Origin: Austropuccinia psidii
Lineage: Eukaryota > Basidiomycota > Pucciniomycetes > Pucciniales > Sphaerophragmiaceae
Reading direction: 5' to 3'
Assembly: GCA_023105745.1 (NCBI GenBank)
Contig: JALGQZ010000013.1
Span: forward strand, 2,887,501 to 2,951,500
Length of the DNA: 64,000 nucleotides
Of this stretch, positions 1 through 9,080 are shown piece by piece; the stretch's first letter is position 1, and each line of letters begins with the position of its first letter. Made by a program: the position numbers and the translations under genes. Below the pieces are notes generated by a model. It searched no databases. It saw only the letters and a program-made list of their open reading frames with translations, and had not been told where the DNA came from.

Positions 1-419
1 CAGAAGCTATGAGGCAAACAAGCTCAATACAGCTTTTTGCCCAAACCATGCCTATGTACAAAAACCTTGTACATGGGATAACTTTGTCATATTTAAGAAT
101 AACCATACCAAATTGGGTATCATTGTGTAGAGCTCATACAGGACTATCCAATGAACCAACCTTGAGCATGATATCTCAAAAATTGACAGAGGTATGGCCA
201 TTTTAAGGTTATAATCCCATAATATGACCAATACAACTGTATTATGACACGATACAGTTGTACTCTGATTATGAGGTGTCAACCAGATGAAGAAGCATGT
301 TAATACTTCAATACCTCATAAGTCAGTCAATACTGGGGTCCCATACAGTTGCTGTACAGAATTCTACGTGTCATACACGTCAGAATCAGGCTGTGAGGTC
401 CCCAGATGAAAATTCTCAC
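1..419 (-). mobile_element. Left part of D-type LTR (3' LTR of chromovirus B), split by element A1
   Basis: This stretch is a reverse-oriented, diverged copy of the right half of the complete D LTR at 26270-27690; bases 1-95, for example, match 27100-27195 inverted. The copy continues at 11071-11578 after the A1 insertion, so A1 landed inside it. Its far end lies left of the window. It has no credible gene; short ORFs here are chance frames in repeat sequence. Because the minus-strand chromovirus body follows directly at 11579, I read this as the 3' LTR of that element. Confidence 0.8.
415..419. repeat. Target site duplication of A1, left copy (CTCAC)
   Basis: CTCAC lies directly before the first LTR base (TG at 420) and is repeated exactly at 11071-11075 after the second LTR. 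A five-base duplication is the usual footprint of a Ty3/gypsy integrase. The uninterrupted paralogous site in the D copy near 26770 has only one such segment. Confidence 0.9.
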
Positions 420-2444
420 TGTAAGGTTTGACTATGAAACAATAAGTAAAAATTACTAATTTATTACTTATTGTACTCTGAATGTCCTTATAATTGAAAT
501 AAATAAGATTAAAATAATAATAATAATAAAGAAATATTATTATTATGGCGTAAAAATATTATATTATTAAGTAAATATAATAATATAATTAATATTATAT
601 GAAATTATAATATTATAAATAATATATTAATATAAAATAATTAATATATTATAAAGCTCTTTATTATTGTTACCAACAAATAATAAAGGCGTAAAAAACT
701 GTTTTTTATAAATAAAAAACAATTAATAACAATAATATTACTAATATTAAAGTTATATATTAATATAAATACTATTTATATTAATTAAGAATTATTAAGA
801 GTAATAATAAGAGAGAAATTATTATAATAAGATGAAATAACCTACTTTTAACACTTAAAATAATAATATTGAGATATTTTACGCCAAAAGAATATAATAC
901 AACTTTTTCAAATTGTATTTACAATAAAAAATAAAGAAAATTACTAAATTTCTTGATTTTACGTGGAAATGAGTTTATAGAGAGATTTATGACAAAAACA
1001 ATTAAAGAATTGATTTAATCACATAAAAATAGTGATTAATATTAAGATGGTCTTTGGTCTTTAATAATATAAGAGTTTTATATATAAAGAATAAAGAAAT
1101 TACCTTTTATTTAATTGATTTAATGTTTTTGATGCATCTGAGGGGTAAATAGAGTAAAAAGAGCTCTATTTATAGTAAATACCTCCCTCCTAGAGTCCAA
1201 CAGGCTTCTAGTAGACGTGTACTGATCATATCCACTGGAATTGATCAATATTTTAAGGTTTGAGGGTGATTACATCATGATCAAACCATATTACATCATT
1301 ATTACACCATTATTTAGAGTTATCACTATAACTCTAAGTTTGATGACATCAGAGGCTTGGCAGAACCCCAAATTTCGTGGATTTTATTAGTTTTAATCAT
1401 AAACTAATAGTATTCACCAATTTTATCACTCTTAAGACTGTTAAACTTAAATTAAGGTTACAGTATGTAATCATAACTGCTCAAATTAAGCTCAAACTTT
1501 GATCCTCAATAACTTTTAAGATTTACACGCTACAGCTATTCAGAGAGTGAATTCTGATAGTCTGGCATAACCTTATTATTCTGCCAAGAGCTTTTCATTA
1601 CATCATGAAAACTCTAATTTTGATGATTTTTCTTGTAACTCATCTTTTCTGTCGAAATTCAATATTTTAAACTTCAAACCTTGATTTCAGGGGGTTATAC
1701 CCTGAATTTAATAATAAAAACTACATCATTCTTCACGAATAAGCTAGTAGAGTCCAACTGTATACTTTCTTTTAAGTTTGGAGCACTTTCACAACAAAGT
1801 GGTCAACAGCTCAGTTGATTTTTATCAATATTTCATCATAGGTTTTAACCTTGTTTATAATTTGTAAAATAAAGTTAATATCTGTGCTCTTACAGTAATT
1901 ACGTGGTAACTTTATTTTTGGTTCATCATTCTATCATGTATAGTTTAGAAGATATTAGCTATGATCCTTGAATATATGCGTTGACCAAAAAAGTGCATAT
2001 ATTCAGGTTAATTCCTTAAGTATTAACATTGGAATTTAGCTTATTAATTGTTTTATGTGTGGATTTTCATGGGGAATCCACTGGTACAATTTATTTTACA
2101 TGTTGGTTCATTAGTTCTTGTGATAAATAGGGTTTGATGGTTTTTATAAGGTATTATACCTTATAATTCCTTAAATATTGACTATACAGATATGACATAA
2201 AAGTGGTATATGTGTATTTTTCCATGGGGAATCCAATGGTATAATTTATTTTACATGTTGATTCATTGGTTTTTAAGTTAAACCAATTTTTGTACCAATT
2301 TATGGTATTTTTTGTATGTTTAAGTAATTATTCTTAATGTATAATTATTCTAAGTAATTTTAATATAATTATATTAAAGGTATAATTATTCTGAATCTTT
2401 TTTGTGACCTTATTGGGTATGTGGTCATATCTCAAAGGCTCACA
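420..2444 (-). repeat. A1 3' LTR (2025 bp)
   Basis: Direct repeat of 9081-11070, with TG..CA ends on the plus-strand reading (TGTAAGG...GCTCACA). It is 35 bp longer than its partner. Two indels account for this: a 14-bp segment near 634-647 and a 21-bp segment near 699-719, each flanked by short repeats that suggest slippage. Otherwise few substitutions separate the two LTRs. Several AT microsatellites (AAT/TAA runs) lie at 511-600. Confidence 0.95.
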
Positions 2445-2562
2445 TTCCCTACCACCAAAAAAGATTGTACCACAATCTGATATGTGTGATTAGGGTATCA
2501 TCCACTGTCCTACCTCTTCATTAGACTTTGTTAGTCTTGAAGCTCAATAATGCTTAACTTTT
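2445..2562 (-). other. A1 3' untranslated stretch with purine-rich tract
   Basis: Non-coding gap between the polyprotein stop and the 3' LTR. On the minus strand the bases just before the LTR read GGTGGTAGGGAA, a plausible polypurine tract for plus-strand DNA priming. The same tract precedes the 3' LTR of A2 (ending 29762), and a similar one precedes that of A3 (ending 40061). Confidence 0.6.
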
Positions 2563-5124
2563 CTATTTTTCAGGCTTTCTTTCATGTCTGAACCTTCTTA
2601 GTAGTTTGTCAGCATTTGTTATATCTTTCTCAAGTAGCCATTCATCTTCTTGAGTTAAATTTCTATACCTTACAAGGTATTCCCTTTCTTTTTTGTTTCT
2701 TGTCCTTCTTTCTTTAAGGACTTTTACTATTTTCTTTTCCTTTCCTTCCTCCAAGGGGGGAATCTCAAGTGGGGGTTTATTTCTTAGGGGAAATAACTCC
2801 TTGTCACTTGAACTGTAAGGTTTTATCAGACTTACAGGGAAAGTTGGGTGTTTGTTCATTAGTTCACCTGTGAGTTCTAATTGCACAGCATTGGGTCCAT
2901 GGAGTGCTTTTATCATAAATGGTCCTACAAAGGAATCTTTCAATTTCTTTGGGCCTTTTATGTTATTGAAATTAAGGGTTGATACTAGGACCAAGTCTCC
3001 TATTTTGAAATCAGGTGGCTTATGACTTTTATCCCATCTTTCTTTTGCATATTTAAAAGAATCTTGCATGCATCTGTTTGCATGGTGTCTTGCTTTGTCA
3101 AGCATTATCTTGAAACTGCTTGCTGTTGGATGTATATCCACTAAGTCCTTTTTGAGGGTATCATAAGGAAGTCTTGGATTCCAACCTTTCTCTAGCATTG
3201 CTGGTGTTTTGCCAGTAGAAGAATGGATTGATGTCTTATATGCCAGCTCAAGTGCTGGTATTAGTGTACACCAATCATGGGTAAAACCATCAGAATCTTT
3301 GAATTCTAGCCCATAAGCACAGAATCTTCTGATCATATCCTCTAGGGTCTGTATCATTCTTTCTGCTAGACCATCAGTTTGAGGATGATAAGCTGTTGAG
3401 AATGATAAATTTGTCCCAAACAAGCTATGGAGATTTGTCCATAATGCTGAAGTGAACTTTGGGTCTCTGTCACTTATAATATTTTGGACTAAGCCTGTGT
3501 GACTAATGACTTTATTCCATATCATTATGGCTGTATCCATAGCTGTGTCATCCTTATGACATGGTAAGAACATGGGAGTTTTACTGTACCTGTCAACTAA
3601 CACTAGGCATGCATTATAGCTCCTGTCTCCTCCTGGAGGTAAGGCTGTTACCCAATCCATATGAACTATTTCCCATGGGGATTTTGGTTCTTGGATTTGG
3701 ATCATCATTCCAAATTTCTTTCCTGTGGCTCTGTTGGCTTTTTGACATCTGTCACAGGTTTGGCAGTACTCTGCAACATCTTTCTTCCAATTTGGGAACC
3801 AGGAGCAGGTTTTCACCCTCTCTAGTGTCCTATCTTCTGAGAGATGTCCAGATGCAACACTATCATGACACTCATGTAAAATAGTGTTTATTAGTGTTCT
3901 GTCTGCTAAGTCCATAACACATGTGTGTTTTGTTCTATGGTAAAGGATTCCATCAAGGAGGTGAAATCTTCCTTCATCATATGCCTTTTTCCATATTTCA
4001 TCTAGTTTTGATGAAAGTGATGGATCTTTGCAGTCTTTCATTAGAAGTTGGCTTAAGATATGGCAATTTTTGTCTGTCTTATAGCTTTCTTTAAATTGGT
4101 TAAAGAATTCTGTGCCAATGTCTGTAACACATATTCCTTCTATATGGTGTTCTTCTTGTGGTACCCATGCTGGATTGTCAGGGGTATTTGCTAGAGCCCA
4201 TCTGCTAAGACCATCTGCATTTTTATGAATATTTCCAGATTTATGAACAATAGTCATATTTCCTCTATATTCTTGGATAGCAATTTGCCATCTCAGCATA
4301 TGTCTATTTGGAGTCTTCATATTTAATAGTGATTTCACAGCATTACAGTCTGTGATTACATCAAATACTGTGCCATCCAAATAATAATGCAGTTTTTCTA
4401 AAGCCCATACTAGGCATAAGCATTCCATTTGGCTTGCTCCATACCTTGCTTCTGTTGGCTTTATCTTCCTTGAAATGAAACAAATTGGTACTTCCACTGG
4501 TTTATCATTGATAATTTGTGTTTGGTGAAGTGCAGCACCTAGTCCTTCTCCACAAGCATCAATGTACAGTTTGAAGGGTAGTTTCCAATCTGGCATCAGA
4601 AGAAATGGGGCATTTGTTAAGGAATTTTTCAATTCTTCATATGCCTTGACTCTTTCTTCTGTCATCTCATAGACTGTTTGTTGGTCACATAGCTTATACA
4701 AGGATTTAGCAATCTTTGCAAAGTCCTTTATATGCTGTCTATAGTAACCAGCAAATCCTAGAAATGATTGCATTTCTTTTTTGGTTTGAGGCATTGGTTT
4801 AAGTAGTACTGCTGCTACTTTATTTTTGTCTATGCCTAGACTAAGGCCAGATACTACATGTCCTAGTGCCTTTAATTCACTATATGCAAAATGACATTTT
4901 TTCAAGGAAATTTTCATATTCACTTGGACTATTTTTTGTAGTACCCTTTCTAGTCTTGTAAGGTGATTTTCCCAAGTTTCTGAGCAAACTATGATATCAT
5001 CAATATAGATAATCAACCATCCTTCTGATAATTCTTCAGGAAATATGGTATTCATCATTCTTTGATAATGGGAAGGTGCATTTTTTATTCCAAATGGCAT
5101 TCTTAAGTATTCAAAAAATTCCAC
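2563..5124 (-). CDS. A1 Gag-Pol segment 4: RT palm, RNase H, integrase, chromodomain-like tail
   Basis: An 853-codon open stretch. RT motif YIDD is at residues 40-43. RNase H follows with Asp189 in [14 protein letters not shown]. Integrase has the HHCC zinc site (His420, His427, Cys457, Cys460) and the core triad Asp490, Asp552, Glu588; the last two are separated by exactly 35 residues, as expected for DD35E. A GPY/F-like module is near residue 734 ([11 protein letters not shown]). The last ~55 residues ([18 protein letters not shown], then [19 protein letters not shown]) look like a chromodomain, which in chromoviruses directs integration to marked chromatin. No key residue is missing. The upstream frame enters through a one-base homopolymer shift. 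Confidence 0.93.
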   Translation of the reverse strand: MEFFEYLRMPFGIKNAPSHYQRMMNTIFPEELSEGWLIIYIDDIIVCSETWENHLTRLERVLQKIVQVNMKISLKKCHFAYSELKALGHVVSGLSLGIDKNKVAAVLLKPMPQTKKEMQSFLGFAGYYRQHIKDFAKIAKSLYKLCDQQTVYEMTEERVKAYEELKNSLTNAPFLLMPDWKLPFKLYIDACGEGLGAALHQTQIINDKPVEVPICFISRKIKPTEARYGASQMECLCLVWALEKLHYYLDGTVFDVITDCNAVKSLLNMKTPNRHMLRWQIAIQEYRGNMTIVHKSGNIHKNADGLSRWALANTPDNPAWVPQEEHHIEGICVTDIGTEFFNQFKESYKTDKNCHILSQLLMKDCKDPSLSSKLDEIWKKAYDEGRFHLLDGILYHRTKHTCVMDLADRTLINTILHECHDSVASGHLSEDRTLERVKTCSWFPNWKKDVAEYCQTCDRCQKANRATGKKFGMMIQIQEPKSPWEIVHMDWVTALPPGGDRSYNACLVLVDRYSKTPMFLPCHKDDTAMDTAIMIWNKVISHTGLVQNIISDRDPKFTSALWTNLHSLFGTNLSFSTAYHPQTDGLAERMIQTLEDMIRRFCAYGLEFKDSDGFTHDWCTLIPALELAYKTSIHSSTGKTPAMLEKGWNPRLPYDTLKKDLVDIHPTASSFKIMLDKARHHANRCMQDSFKYAKERWDKSHKPPDFKIGDLVLVSTLNFNNIKGPKKLKDSFVGPFMIKALHGPNAVQLELTGELMNKHPTFPVSLIKPYSSSDKELFPLRNKPPLEIPPLEEGKEKKIVKVLKERRTRNKKEREYLVRYRNLTQEDEWLLEKDITNADKLLRRFRHERKPEK

Positions 5125-8100
5125 AATGGACTATTATTCTTAGTAGTTTCTTGGCATTGTCTGTTAAGACATTTTGATGAAAACCCTTAAGAGCATCCAT
5201 AGCTGTGATGAACTTAGCTTGTGACAATTGGGTTAATGTCTCATGGATTCTGGGTATTGGATATCTGTCTGGAATGGTATAGGTATTCAGGGCTCTGAAG
5301 TCTCCTACCATCCTTGATTTTCCATTATGCCAAGTTATAATGACAGGTGTAGTAACTTCTACTTGTTCATTATGTCCAACCTTTCTTAATACTCCAAGGT
5401 CCATTAATTCTTTAATGTGCACCTCTAAGGCTTCTCTAGCTCTTGGACTGGCTGGATAAGCAGGTCTTCTTAATAAAGGTGGGTAAGGTTTTTTCTACAT
5501 TAAGAATTATATCCACTTCATGTCCAATTATGGCACCTAGTGGCTCTTTTTCAGTTGCAAAGGCATTTTTATACTTAAATAAGAGGTCAATCAATTTTTC
5601 TTTCATTTTTTCTGTTAATTCTTGATTGAATTCTGCCTCTTTGAGTTGTTCAGATATAAAAAGTTCCTTTTCTGGAATTTTTTCTTCATTCTTAATAACT
5701 GTGATTTGTTTTTTGTTATTTAAGAATCCAAACTTTTGTCTTTTGTTATCTCCTATGGTAAAATATCTATCCTTTTGGTTGGAGATATCTATACCATAGA
5801 TTGATAAGTAGTCATTCCCAAGTATGAAATGATTACTAGTACAGTTTTCCATTACTACAAACTCTACTTTAATTCTGACACATTGTGAGGGGTGAGGAAG
5901 AATTAGTGTTAAATCAATTATTCCAAGGGGCTTCATGCTCTCACTTGCACTACTAAATTTGACACCTTGTATTGGCATAAGTTTTTCTTGCCAGTCTGGG
6001 ACAATGGTTTTTAAATAAATTTTGCCAACACAAGTGCAATATGCTCCTGTATCCAAGCTAACTTTTCCTTCTTGGTTATTAACCATAACAATACTTATAC
6101 TTGATTTTCCAGCTGTATATCCCATTCCTCTTGCAGGTTTGGTTCTATACATTTTGGCATCTTGTATGTTTGTCAGATTTGTGTCAGATGTTCCAACTTG
6201 TGGCAAGTTTGAATTAACATCCAGTACCTCAATAATTATATCAATATTATTAATTTGTGCATTAATTATATTGATTTCATCACTTTCAGAGCTTTCTGAC
6301 TCTTCTGTCTCTTTTTCAGAGTCAGATTCCTCTTCTTTGTCATTGTGGTTTTCTGTTTCCACAATTTCATTAATCTTTGCTTTTTTAAGGCAATTATTGG
6401 CTAAGTGTCCAATACCTCCACATTTATGGCATTTTCTTTGCTCATTATTGTTGGATGTATTGGGCTTAAAGGATTCTTTTGATTTATCTTTTTTGATAAA
6501 TGGTTTATTTGGGCTTTTAATGTCCAATTTTTTCCAAGTCCTGCCAATTTTTGTTCTTGTCACTATATCTTCTAGTGCATTTATATACTCTTCTGTGGAG
6601 CATGGTTCTATACACCTGCTTCTTAGGGCATGTTCTAGTTCCCCTCCACAATTTTTAAGTATTTTAATATGCACCATCTTCTGTGACATTTCTGGGTACA
6701 GTGCATTAAGCCTGTCAACTTGTTTTAAGAACCAAGTTAAAGGTTTAACTTTCTCTGGGTCAAAGAAAGAATTTTCAAATGCATTTTCTATTTTATACCT
6801 CCAGGCATCATTTGCCCACTTGGTGATTATTTCTTGTTTCCACCAAGACCAGGTATTTTTACCATTTGTTTGTCTTATGCCATAATACCATCTTTTTGCA
6901 GATTTCTCAAGCAATGAATGTAATCTTGCAGTGATTAATTCATCTGGTATGGCATAGTCTTCTTGTAACATGTCAATTTTTTTAATAAATGACATGTGGT
7001 CATATTCACCTTCTCCTGTGAATGTTGGCCATTCCTTCAATTGAGGTGCTTCCTTCATTAAGACTTGGTTATTGTCTTGGTGACTCAAGTCTGTTATGAA
7101 AGGATTTGACAATTCCTCTTTTTTTTAACAGGGCTTCTTATATGAGAAAATGGTGTTGAAAACTTTGGCATATTTAAATTAGCCTCATTAATTTTATCCA
7201 TTTTTTCTGTAATAAGCCTTATTTCACTTTGAATATCATCTTTCAGATGCATTCTTGCTTCATCACTTTTTTCTACATGGTCCAAAAGTAATTTTTGGTG
7301 TGATGAAGTCTTTTCTTCAAATTTTTCTACAGAAATACTTAATTTATTTAATTTTTCTGTAAGATTGTCAATACTCACATCATAATTGATTGTCAAAGTC
7401 TTGTCTTTGATATCTTTTATGTATTTATACAATTCTGGTTGTCCTTGTATCAATTTTTGAGTATTGTCAATTAAATTCTTTGGTTTATTATTTTCAACAA
7501 TAAACTTAATGTTGTCAATTTCTTTCTTGTTTTGCACAACAATTTTTGTTAAAGAAGATAAATTGTTATTTATTTCTTGTAGTGATAATAAACTATCTTT
7601 AATTTCTTTTAGAGGTAATATACTATTTTTAATTTCTGTTAAAGTATTTACAACATCTTTGGACAAGGTTATTTCTTTGGGAAATGAGGTTGTCTCATTC
7701 TTTGCTCTTCCTTGTCCTTGAATTCCATCAAGGTTCTGGCCATGTTGAAAACATTGTCCATGGCATCCTTTTGGATTCTTGGGATTCTGTAGCTTGGGGA
7801 ATATGGTTTCTTCCAATGCTTTTTCTTGTTCTTCTTCCCTTCTTGGGGAAGTGGGTTGGCTTGAGGCTTGCTGGTAGAAGCTACTGGGGCTTCTTCCTTG
7901 GTTGCCTCCCTCTTTTTGGCATGATAATCCTTGATTTTTTTGATTTGAGGTTTGGATGACAGTGGATTCCATCCATTGGAGTATTTCACTATCTCCTCCT
8001 CTTTGAGGAACTTTTTCAGGATGTGCCAGGAGTTCATCACTCCTTGGTGTATTTGAGGCAGCATTTCCCAATCTTTGTCCTTGTACACTGTGTAATACTG

Positions 8101-8362
8101 CTTGTACTGGCTCATGTAGATGTCTATTTGAGCCCTCTGAATGTGATTTGTACCTATTTGAGTTACTTATACTTAGTTCCAATTCAGGCTCAGATATCAT
8201 GGGCATTTCCGGGACTTGCCTTTGGGATAAGGCACTTCCTTGTGTGGATTCTGTTCCACTGGGGATATTGCCCTTTCTTTTCCCTTTTGAGGGATCAATT
8301 CTACCTCTGAGTCCAGCTCCATCTGATTGAATGGAGTATTGGGAACCTCTTCTGGTAGTCAT
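2563..8362 (-). CDS. A1 Gag-Pol polyprotein, one frame broken by three 1-nt homopolymer indels
   Basis: Gag, protease, reverse transcriptase, RNase H and integrase appear to be one continuous frame. It starts at the ATG at 8362-8360 (protein begins [10 protein letters not shown]) and ends at 2563. Comparison with A2 and A3 shows three breaks: one base short in a run of eight A (plus strand T run 7119-7126), one base extra in a run of six A (5489-5494) and one base extra in a run of six T (5113-5118). Each is a homopolymer, so real decay and sequencing error are both possible. The role is retrotransposon replication: particle protein, maturation, cDNA synthesis and integration. There is no separate pol start, and the frame relation in A2 shows gag and pol in phase, which implies a single polyprotein cut by its own protease. 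Confidence 0.85.
5111..5422 (-). CDS. A1 Gag-Pol segment 3: N-terminal part of reverse transcriptase
   Basis: About 103 codons matching the fingers and palm start of Ty3/gypsy reverse transcriptase: [14 protein letters not shown], then [26 protein letters not shown], then [13 protein letters not shown], where the Asp in TAMDALKG corresponds to the first catalytic Asp. The frame shifts at the six-T run (5113-5118) immediately before [11 protein letters not shown]. The same region is in phase with the following segment in A3, so this is a break, not a separate gene. Confidence 0.9.
   Translation of the reverse strand: MHIKELMDLGVLRKVGHNEQVEVTTPVIITWHNGKSRMVGDFRALNTYTIPDRYPIPRIHETLTQLSQAKFITAMDALKGFHQNVLTDNAKKLLRIIVHCGIF
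5436..7112 (-). CDS. A1 Gag-Pol segment 2: capsid, zinc knuckle, aspartic protease
   Basis: A 558-codon stretch in the Gag-Pol frame; its first codon is not a real start. Residues ~20-200 look like a retrotransposon Gag capsid region (many Trp and aromatic residues, [24 protein letters not shown]). A CCHC zinc knuckle is at residues 228-241 ([14 protein letters not shown]), complete with C-X2-C-X4-H-X4-C. An acidic Glu/Ser/Asp stretch follows (~253-280). The aspartic protease active site DTG is at residues 354-356 (LDTGAYC), with a hydrophobic-Gly segment further on ([12 protein letters not shown]). The frame is lost at the A6 run 5489-5494 just before the reverse transcriptase. The same domains are damaged in A2 and A3. 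Confidence 0.9.
   Translation of the reverse strand: MSNPFITDLSHQDNNQVLMKEAPQLKEWPTFTGEGEYDHMSFIKKIDMLQEDYAIPDELITARLHSLLEKSAKRWYYGIRQTNGKNTWSWWKQEIITKWANDAWRYKIENAFENSFFDPEKVKPLTWFLKQVDRLNALYPEMSQKMVHIKILKNCGGELEHALRSRCIEPCSTEEYINALEDIVTRTKIGRTWKKLDIKSPNKPFIKKDKSKESFKPNTSNNNEQRKCHKCGGIGHLANNCLKKAKINEIVETENHNDKEEESDSEKETEESESSESDEINIINAQINNIDIIIEVLDVNSNLPQVGTSDTNLTNIQDAKMYRTKPARGMGYTAGKSSISIVMVNNQEGKVSLDTGAYCTCVGKIYLKTIVPDWQEKLMPIQGVKFSSASESMKPLGIIDLTLILPHPSQCVRIKVEFVVMENCTSNHFILGNDYLSIYGIDISNQKDRYFTIGDNKRQKFGFLNNKKQITVIKNEEKIPEKELFISEQLKEAEFNQELTEKMKEKLIDLLFKYKNAFATEKEPLGAIIGHEVDIILNVEKTLPTFIKKTCLSSQSKS
7094..8362 (-). CDS. A1 Gag-Pol segment 1: Gag N-terminal and coiled-coil region
   Basis: A 422-codon open stretch from the ATG at 8362. 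Residues ~1-230 are polar, rich in Gln, Ser and Glu, and overlap a second open frame. Residues ~235-400 are rich in Leu, Ile, Lys and Asn with heptad-like spacing ([19 protein letters not shown]), suggesting coiled coils before the capsid-like region. The frame is lost at the A8 run at 7119-7126. The ATG lies inside a candidate intron, nine bases before its 3' splice site at 8352. The N-terminus resembles that of element C6 (MPSTRSGASY), which supports this start. Confidence 0.75.
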   Translation of the reverse strand: MTTRRGSQYSIQSDGAGLRGRIDPSKGKRKGNIPSGTESTQGSALSQRQVPEMPMISEPELELSISNSNRYKSHSEGSNRHLHEPVQAVLHSVQGQRLGNAASNTPRSDELLAHPEKVPQRGGDSEILQWMESTVIQTSNQKNQGLSCQKEGGNQGRSPSSFYQQASSQPTSPRREEEQEKALEETIFPKLQNPKNPKGCHGQCFQHGQNLDGIQGQGRAKNETTSFPKEITLSKDVVNTLTEIKNSILPLKEIKDSLLSLQEINNNLSSLTKIVVQNKKEIDNIKFIVENNKPKNLIDNTQKLIQGQPELYKYIKDIKDKTLTINYDVSIDNLTEKLNKLSISVEKFEEKTSSHQKLLLDHVEKSDEARMHLKDDIQSEIRLITEKMDKINEANLNMPKFSTPFSHIRSPVKKKRNCQILS

Positions 8363-8585
8363 AATTTAAAGAATAAGAAAAAATAAAAGTATTTTAGAAA
8401 AATTCTTTTATGGCAATTTAAAAAGAGGTGCTCACCTTCAGAGTCTTGAATGGTAGGCCCTGGAAAGTCTAATTTCTTAGCTTTCTTTCTTTCGGTGATA
8501 ACTGGTGTTGGAGAACTTTGACAAGTTTCTTCCACCAATCTCTCAACAGTAGCTTGGTTGTCTTCTGTTGGGTTATCTTCAAACA
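7669..8585 (-). CDS. A1 spliced overlapping ORF (accessory or alternative Gag protein)
   Basis: Candidate exons: 8585-8436, 8351-8220 and 8153-7669. The first intron (8435-8352, 84 nt) has donor GTGAGC and acceptor ACCAG. The second (8219-8154, 66 nt) has GCAAGT at the donor, a GC-type site, and ends AAATAG. All exons then read one frame, ending in the 148-codon stretch that starts [15 protein letters not shown] and stops at 7669. This frame overlaps Gag-Pol in another phase. Its tail ([15 protein letters not shown]) is well conserved in family C (YRIPKIQQDAMENVF). A splice acceptor TTTTTTAG precedes exon 1, so an untranslated leader exon probably exists. The start codon is unresolved: each copy has TG directly after the acceptor, so a leader exon ending in A would create ATG. 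Function is unknown; the basic, Pro/Lys-rich middle could bind nucleic acid. Confidence 0.6.
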
Positions 8586-9060
8586 CTAAAAAAGACAAAT
8601 AAATATAAGTCTTTTTATAAGAAGTGTTATTTTTGGCAAGATATGGCAATTTTCCACGTAGAAATTGCTTTTATATCTTTTAAAAAATTGAAATAAATAA
8701 AGAAATGAATAAAAATGAATAAAAATGACTTTTTTATTGGTTTTTAATATTTTTTAATATTTTTTTATTTTTAAAGAATAAGATAAAAAATGAATATGAT
8801 TCTTATAAAATTAAATTATAATAAAAATTATTTTTAATTTATAAAATATCTCTTTTAATCACTAGACTCACTCAAAGAAAGTTCTTGCAAGTCTAAGGAT
8901 GTGAAAAACCACATGTAAGACAGTACAATTGCTTTCCAAATGCCTCAATAGCTTTTAAAATCAATAAAATATATAATTATTATATAATTTTATGATTATA
9001 AATATAATTTATTATTGGATAAACCGAAATAGAATCTTTTCAAAGGTCTTTTAAGTAAAT
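8586..9060 (-). other. A1 leader between primer site and first gag exon
   Basis: About 475 bp of AT-rich, non-coding leader. It ends with a pyrimidine-rich run and TTTTTTAG at the 3' splice site before 8585. A candidate donor AAAAG|GTAAT lies in the 5' LTR near 9729, so a ~1.1 kb leader intron covering the LTR end and primer site is possible. I see no ORF of interest. Confidence 0.5.
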
Positions 9061-9080
9061 ATCACGGCCAGGCCCCCAAA
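9061..9080 (-). other. A1 primer-binding-site region
   Basis: Directly inside the 5' LTR the minus strand reads TTTGGGGGCCTGGCCGTGAT. The same motif follows the 5' LTRs of A2 (19903) and C6 (62107) with one to a few changes, so it is under functional constraint and is the expected position of the primer site. I could not assign a tRNA by eye. Confidence 0.6.

Noticed and set aside
3561..3884. A plus-strand 107-codon frame over the integrase
   Set aside because: Antisense shadow of the integrase zinc and core domain; reappears opposite the integrase in A2 and A3.
6022..6885. A 287-codon plus-strand open frame
   Set aside because: It is antisense to the capsid, zinc knuckle and protease of A1; its hydrophobic Leu/Ser-rich product is the expected mirror of Lys/Glu-rich Gag codons. 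A similar antisense frame is shorter and broken in A2.
7119..7126. Programmed frameshift site (A8) between the Gag segments
   Set aside because: A2 has AAACCAAAA at the same place with both sides in phase, so the A-run is a derived change and not a conserved slippery site.
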